Origin: JBEEJZ01 sp046046915
GTDB lineage: Bacteria; Pseudomonadota; Gammaproteobacteria; Burkholderiales; Burkholderiaceae_C
NCBI GenBank assembly: GCA_046046915.1
Contig: JBJOIT010000072.1
Location: 1-10,603, forward strand
Length of the DNA: 10,603 nt
Reading direction: 5' to 3'
The notes beneath the pieces are model-generated. The model was given only the letters and a program-made list of their open reading frames with translations, was not told the DNA's origin and did no database searches. This document shows positions 7,562-10,603 of the stretch, piece after piece (positions within the stretch are counted from its first letter, which is position 1; every line of letters starts with the position of its first letter). The position numbers and the translations under genes are program-made.

Positions 7562-8723
7562 CCACATGAACTTTCACGAACTGGTCACCGCCATTGGGCA
7601 AGCACATGCCACATTGGCTGCACAGGCGACCAAGGCCGTCAACATCAGCCTGACGCTGCGCAACTGGTTCATCGGGCTTTACATCGCAGAGTACGAGTTG
7701 CGGGGCGCAGACCGGGCAGCGTATGGCGAACGGCTGCTGAGTGAGCTGGCCAACGCGCTGGAGCGCCAGGGAGTGAGCAACACAGGGCGACGCCAGCTGT
7801 ATGCGTATTTGGCGTTCTACCGATGCTACCCACAGATTGTGCGTACAGCGTCCGCACAATCGGCCCAGCTGCTGCCGGCACACGCCATCGGTGCGGCACA
7901 AGCCATTGGGTCAGGCAAAGTGCCGACACCGTCCGCACAAACTCCGCTGCCAGCCAGCCTGGATGCCAACCTACTGATTTCGCGCCTGTCCTACAGCCAT
8001 TTGGAGCAGTTGGTCGAGGTGGCAGAACCCACCAAACGCCTGTTTTACGAGGTGGAAGCTTTGCGTGGAAATTGGTCGGTGCGTGAACTCAAACGGCAGA
8101 TTGCCACCCAGTATTTCGAGCGCAGCAGCCTTTCTACCGACAAGGGTGCTCTGGCCACGTTGGCCCATGAAAGCGCGGAGCAGCAAAGCCCGCTGCATGT
8201 CGTTCGCGACCCGTATGTGTTTGAGTTCCTGGGCCTGCGTGCCCAAGAGGTGATGACCGAGCGCAAACTGGAAAACGCGCTGATCGACAAGTTGCAACAG
8301 TTTTTGATGGAGTTGGGCCACGGCTTTTGCTTTGAAGCGCGACAAAAGCGCGTGCTCATCGGTGGCGAGCACGGGTTCATCGACCTGGTTTTTTACCACC
8401 GTATTCTCAAATGCCATGTGCTGGTGGAACTGAAGAACGATGCCTTCCGGCACGAACACCTGGGGCAGCTCAACGCCTACGTCAGCTACTACCGGCAGCA
8501 CCAGATGACCACAGGCGACCAGCCCCCCATTGGCATCTTGCTGTGTACCCAGAAAAACCACGAGATGGTGCAATTTGCGCTGGCAGGCATGGCAAACAAC
8601 CTGTTTGTGTCGCGTTACCAGTTGGGGCTGCCCGCCACGGATGCGATGGAAGATTTCTTGCGCCGGGCGATGGCGGAGTTGGGTGGGGGTGATGACACCG
8701 AAGCTGGGAGGGCTGGGGTATGA
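7551..8723 (+). CDS. DUF1016/YhcG-family PD-(D/E)xK nuclease-like protein, intact
   Basis: The 390-residue product has the DUF1016 N-terminal domain (about 8-190, with LRNWFIGLYI, TGRRQLYAYLAFYRCYPQI, LSYSHLEQLVEV and GNWSVRELKRQI). The C-terminal nuclease fold follows: E241 in ENALIDKLQQFLMELG, then D278 in FIDLVFYHR, then E293-L-K295 in VELK. It ends with the family strand PPIGILLCTQKNHEMVQFAL. These residues fit an intact PD-(D/E)xK active site. A variable linker at about 99-140 holds TASAQ and TPSAQ, encoded by near-identical 15-nt stretches. The start overlaps the stop of the previous gene (ATGA), and the stop overlaps the hsdS start in the same way. An alternative ATG lies at 7566. A role linked to the R-M system is inferred from position only. 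Confidence 0.93.
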   Translation: MSSDHMNFHELVTAIGQAHATLAAQATKAVNISLTLRNWFIGLYIAEYELRGADRAAYGERLLSELANALERQGVSNTGRRQLYAYLAFYRCYPQIVRTASAQSAQLLPAHAIGAAQAIGSGKVPTPSAQTPLPASLDANLLISRLSYSHLEQLVEVAEPTKRLFYEVEALRGNWSVRELKRQIATQYFERSSLSTDKGALATLAHESAEQQSPLHVVRDPYVFEFLGLRAQEVMTERKLENALIDKLQQFLMELGHGFCFEARQKRVLIGGEHGFIDLVFYHRILKCHVLVELKNDAFRHEHLGQLNAYVSYYRQHQMTTGDQPPIGILLCTQKNHEMVQFALAGMANNLFVSRYQLGLPATDAMEDFLRRAMAELGGGDDTEAGRAGV

Positions 8724-8730
8724 GTTCTGA
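8701..8730 (+). repeat. Junction repeat, copy 3 (second DUF1016 end / hsdS start)
   Basis: This is the partner of 6690-6719, matching at 28 of 30 positions. It holds GGAGG at 8707-8711, an 8-nt gap and the hsdS ATG at 8720, so it supplies the hsdS translation start. In the DUF1016 frame it encodes EAGRAGV-stop. In another frame it still spells KLGGLGYEF-stop, almost exactly the HsdM C-terminus (KLGGLGYGF). This suggests it once was the end of hsdM. Confidence 0.85.
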
Positions 8731-10012
8731 GTGGCCACTGGTGCGACTTGACCAACTTGCCGACGTAAACCCAACGCGCAAGGTTCGCAAAGGAAGCAGC
8801 GTTCCCTTTATTGACATGGCGGCGCTCCCACAGCATTCACGCGATATAGGCGCGGACGGAGTGTCCGCACGGGAGGCCAAAGGCGCAGGTGCTCATTTCA
8901 AGAATGGCGACACGTTGCTTGCTCGGATAACGCCTTGTTTTGAGAACGGAAAAACTGCGCAGGTTCGATCCTTGGCAGACTCCACTGTGGGCGAAGGCTC
9001 TACTGAGTTCATCGTTCTTTGTGGCAAAGACACGGCAGACGATGACTATGTTTACTACCTTTGTAGAGACTCGGCATTCCGGGAATATGCCATTGGCCGT
9101 ATGGAAGGCACCTCCGGCCGTCAACGTGTTTCCTGGCAATCCATCGCGGCGTATGAGTTCGCGTTTCCACCGCCTTCTGAACGCAGAGCTGCTGCCAAGG
9201 TTTTGGCAGCTCTCGACGACCGCATCACCCTCCTGCGCGAAACCAACGCCACGCTTGAAGCCATCGCCCAGGCACTGTTCAAGTCGTGGTTTGTCGATTT
9301 CGACCCTGTTCGCGCCAAGATGGAAGGCCGCGCCCCCGAAGGCATGATTGATTCCACAGCGGCGCTGTTTCCCGATTCGTTTGAGGAGACGGAGTTGGGG
9401 GTGGTGCCTAGGGGTTGGAAAGTAACTGCGCTGGATGAAATTGCGAACTACCTGAACGGCTTGGCGCTTCAAAAATTCCCACCCACGGGCCAAGACGATC
9501 TGCCAGTCATCAAGATTGCTCAACTACGCAAGGGTGACTCGGTGGGGGCTGACATGGCGTCGAGGAGCATCAAACATGAGTACATCATCCAGAACGGTGA
9601 TGTGCTTTTTTCTTGGTCGGGTAGCTTGGAAGTTGAGATTTGGTGCGGTGGCAAGGGTGCATTGAATCAGCATCTTTTCAAAGTCACTTCCGAAAAATAC
9701 CCGAAGTGGTTTTATTACTTGTGGACACGGCACCATTTGGAACACTTCCGCCAAGTCGCTGCAAGCAAGGCAACGACCATGGGCCATATTCAGAGGGCAC
9801 ATTTGTCTGGTGCCAAGGTATTGGTCCCCCCCGAAAAGCTGCTGCTTGCAGCAAACGCGGTATTGCAACCAATCATTGAGCGGCTGATTGAAAACGCCCT
9901 GCAAGCTCAAACCCTCTCCACCCTCCGCGACAACCTGCTCCCCCGTCTGATTTCCGGCCAACTCAGCTTGCCCGAGGTCGGCCAGGTCCTCCAAGAGGCA
10001 GGTGATGCATGA
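8720..10012 (+). CDS. hsdS: Type I restriction-modification specificity subunit HsdS
   Basis: HsdS chooses the bipartite DNA target for methylation and restriction and holds HsdM and HsdR together. The 430-residue protein has the standard two-repeat layout. First target recognition domain: about 1-155 (WPLVRLDQLADVNP, ending FAFPPPSERRAAAK). Central conserved helix: about 156-200 (LDDRITLLRETNATLEAIAQALFKSWFVDF). Second recognition domain: about 225-385, opening with the typical ELGVVPRGWKV. Distal helix: about 386-425 (LIENALQAQTLSTLRDNLLPRLISGQL). No break is visible. The stretch 8740-9180 and the second domain (about 9420-9800) look poorer in GC than flanking genes, as expected for exchanged recognition domains. 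The ATG overlaps the previous stop and has GGAGG 8 nt upstream. Its TGA overlaps the start of the DUF3800 remnant. Confidence 0.96.
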   Translation: MSSEWPLVRLDQLADVNPTRKVRKGSSVPFIDMAALPQHSRDIGADGVSAREAKGAGAHFKNGDTLLARITPCFENGKTAQVRSLADSTVGEGSTEFIVLCGKDTADDDYVYYLCRDSAFREYAIGRMEGTSGRQRVSWQSIAAYEFAFPPPSERRAAAKVLAALDDRITLLRETNATLEAIAQALFKSWFVDFDPVRAKMEGRAPEGMIDSTAALFPDSFEETELGVVPRGWKVTALDEIANYLNGLALQKFPPTGQDDLPVIKIAQLRKGDSVGADMASRSIKHEYIIQNGDVLFSWSGSLEVEIWCGGKGALNQHLFKVTSEKYPKWFYYLWTRHHLEHFRQVAASKATTMGHIQRAHLSGAKVLVPPEKLLLAANAVLQPIIERLIENALQAQTLSTLRDNLLPRLISGQLSLPEVGQVLQEAGDA

Positions 10013-10265
10013 AGCTGATGTTTTTGGACGAGTCGGGCGACCACAACTTGTCGGTCATCGATTCGCAATACCCGCTGTTCTAGCGGGCCTAGAGTTGGCA
10101 GATCTAGTGGTCACGCCCATTGGCCGCAATGTTCTGGGTAAACCCGACCGCGAAGACTACGCCATCGTGGAAAGCTAGTACCCAAGAGCACCGTCAGGGC
10201 GAATTGATGGGTATGGCTTGATGGTGTTGCCCAAAGAAAAAGGGCCGAACCCCGCTACGCAGTGA
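10009..10265 (+). pseudogene. DUF3800 protein gene, remnant (both ends only)
   Basis: ATG at 10009 overlaps the hsdS stop and opens MKLMFLDESGDHNLSVIDSQ, the acidic DESGD N-terminus of DUF3800 proteins, but stops at TAG 10081-10083 after 24 residues. From about 10083, in another frame, the codons read AGLELADLVVTPIGRNVLGK and then PDREDYAIVES, the family's C-terminal end. A TAG at 10176-10178 follows, where a Lys codon would be expected, then YPRAPSGRIDGYGLMVLPKEK to a TGA at 10263-10265. The middle of the gene is therefore deleted (breakpoint near 10080), the frames are offset and there is a further stop codon. Intact members are about 230-270 residues and are common beside type I R-M genes. 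Their fold is thought to resemble RNase H, which I state from memory. Confidence 0.8.
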
Positions 10266-10396
10266 ACAACCCATGCTCAGAACTCCAGCCCCCAACGCCA
10301 AGAACATGTTTGCCAATGAATAACCCCGTAGCAAACTCGAACGCGACCCCCTGCGAGAAGCCGGTGATTCAGGGTCTGTAACCAGCCACCATCAAA
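10266..10396. other. Non-coding stretch between DUF3800 remnant and Fic operator
   Basis: I recognise no gene here. The only short frames are a 16-codon ATG frame (10273-10323) and an open stretch ending REAGDSGSV-stop near 10380, neither with a clear ribosome binding site or family likeness. It may be further debris from the DUF3800 gene or a lost neighbour. No separate antitoxin gene for the downstream Fic protein is visible. Confidence 0.4.
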
Positions 10397-10412
10397 TTAA
10401 AGCTGGCTTTAA
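10397..10412. promoter_or_regulatory. Inverted repeat, left operator candidate
   Basis: TTAAAGC-TG-GCTTTAA is a perfect 7-bp inverted repeat. In the form TTAAAG-N4-CTTTAA it is the same as the site 30 bp further right. It sits in a sharply AT-rich stretch just upstream of the candidate promoter of the Fic gene, as expected for a dimeric repressor site. Confidence 0.6.
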
Positions 10413-10416
10413 AAAA

Positions 10417-10445
10417 TTGCACCACATTAAAGATTTCTTTAATAT
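10417..10445 (+). promoter_or_regulatory. Candidate promoter of the Fic-family gene
   Basis: TTGCAC (10417-10422) and TAATAT (10440-10445) are 17 bp apart. An alternative -10 is TTTAAT at 10438-10443. Each match to consensus is partial, so the support is the spacing, the AT-rich setting and the distance to the start at 10475. The right inverted repeat covers the spacer and -10, so a protein bound there would block transcription. Confidence 0.4.
10426..10443. promoter_or_regulatory. Inverted repeat, right operator candidate
   Basis: ATTAAAG-ATTT-CTTTAAT is a perfect 7-bp inverted repeat with a 4-bp centre. It has the same TTAAAG-N4-CTTTAA layout as the left copy, and the centres are exactly 30 bp apart, close to three helical turns. 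It overlaps the candidate -10 region of the Fic gene. Confidence 0.6.
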
Positions 10446-10474
10446 CCAGAATCTCTATCCAAAAAGGTTTTGAC

Positions 10475-10603
10475 TTGCCCCGTATCACCGGCACTTACGC
10501 CATCTCCACCACTTTGGGTGAGTCGGTGCGGGCGTTTATTCCACATGCTTTGCCGCCTGCCGGGCCCGCTTTGGCCCCGGCGGTTTGGGCCGCGCCCAAT
10601 GAT
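10475..10603 (+). CDS. Fic-family protein, N-terminal part (cut by window edge)
   Basis: The last 43 codons read MPRITGTYAISTTLGESVRA, then FIPHALPPAGPALAPAVW, if TTG 10475 is the start. The pattern (R)xTGxY-xx-(S/T)TxGExVRAFIPxPLPP is the usual opening of a group of Fic proteins often encoded beside type I R-M genes. These transfer AMP or related groups from nucleotides to target proteins. The Fic catalytic motif HPFxxGNGR and the inhibitory helix lie beyond the window, so activity cannot be judged. The TTG has AAGG 8 nt upstream (10464-10467) and no in-frame ATG is nearby. It lies about 210 nt after the DUF3800 remnant with its own promoter-like region, so it is probably a separate unit from the hsd genes. 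Confidence 0.65.
   Translation, partial: MPRITGTYAISTTLGESVRAFIPHALPPAGPALAPAVWAAPND

Noticed and set aside
1..10603. CRISPR array, tRNA, rRNA, IS element or integrase
   Set aside because: No regularly spaced repeats, cloverleaf sequences, transposase or integrase motifs were seen on either strand.

Overview
The window reads as chromosomal DNA of a GC-rich betaproteobacterium, most likely of the order Burkholderiales and plausibly Comamonadaceae. The basis is the protein sequences of SSB, the MFS transporter and UvrA, and the layout in which a transporter lies between ssb and a divergent uvrA. This placement comes from pattern recognition, not from a search.

Left part (1-5079), housekeeping. 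A rho-independent terminator closes a leftward unit of an MFS exporter gene followed 25 nt later by ssb. Divergent from it is uvrA, complete with both ATPase cassettes and both zinc modules, probably starting at TTG. No integrase, tRNA, IS element or CRISPR array is visible.

Right part (5198-10603), accessory defence island. A type I restriction-modification locus begins 118 nt after uvrA. Its order is hsdM, two tandem DUF1016/YhcG-type PD-(D/E)xK genes, hsdS, a DUF3800 gene remnant, and then the first 43 codons of a probable Fic-family protein cut by the window edge. From hsdM to the DUF3800 start, every junction is an overlap of an upstream stop with a downstream ATG. No hsdR lies in the window; it may be further right.

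The island looks partly broken. hsdM has lost a short segment and is frameshifted between motif I and motif IV. The first DUF1016 gene keeps its frame but has lost the stretch that holds the nuclease active site, while its neighbour keeps D-E-x-K. The DUF3800 gene is reduced to its two ends with a further stop codon. The second DUF1016 gene and hsdS look intact.

Two structural signals stand out. First, the hsdM end and the hsdS start carry a near-identical 30-bp junction sequence (28/30) that includes the ribosome binding site, start codon and stop codon. A 14-bp core of it recurs between the two DUF1016 genes, as though these were inserted at an ancestral hsdM/hsdS junction. Second, just upstream of the Fic gene are two copies of the inverted repeat TTAAAG-N4-CTTTAA, exactly 30 bp apart, the right copy overlapping a candidate promoter. 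That is the look of a tandem operator for an autoregulated toxin-type gene.
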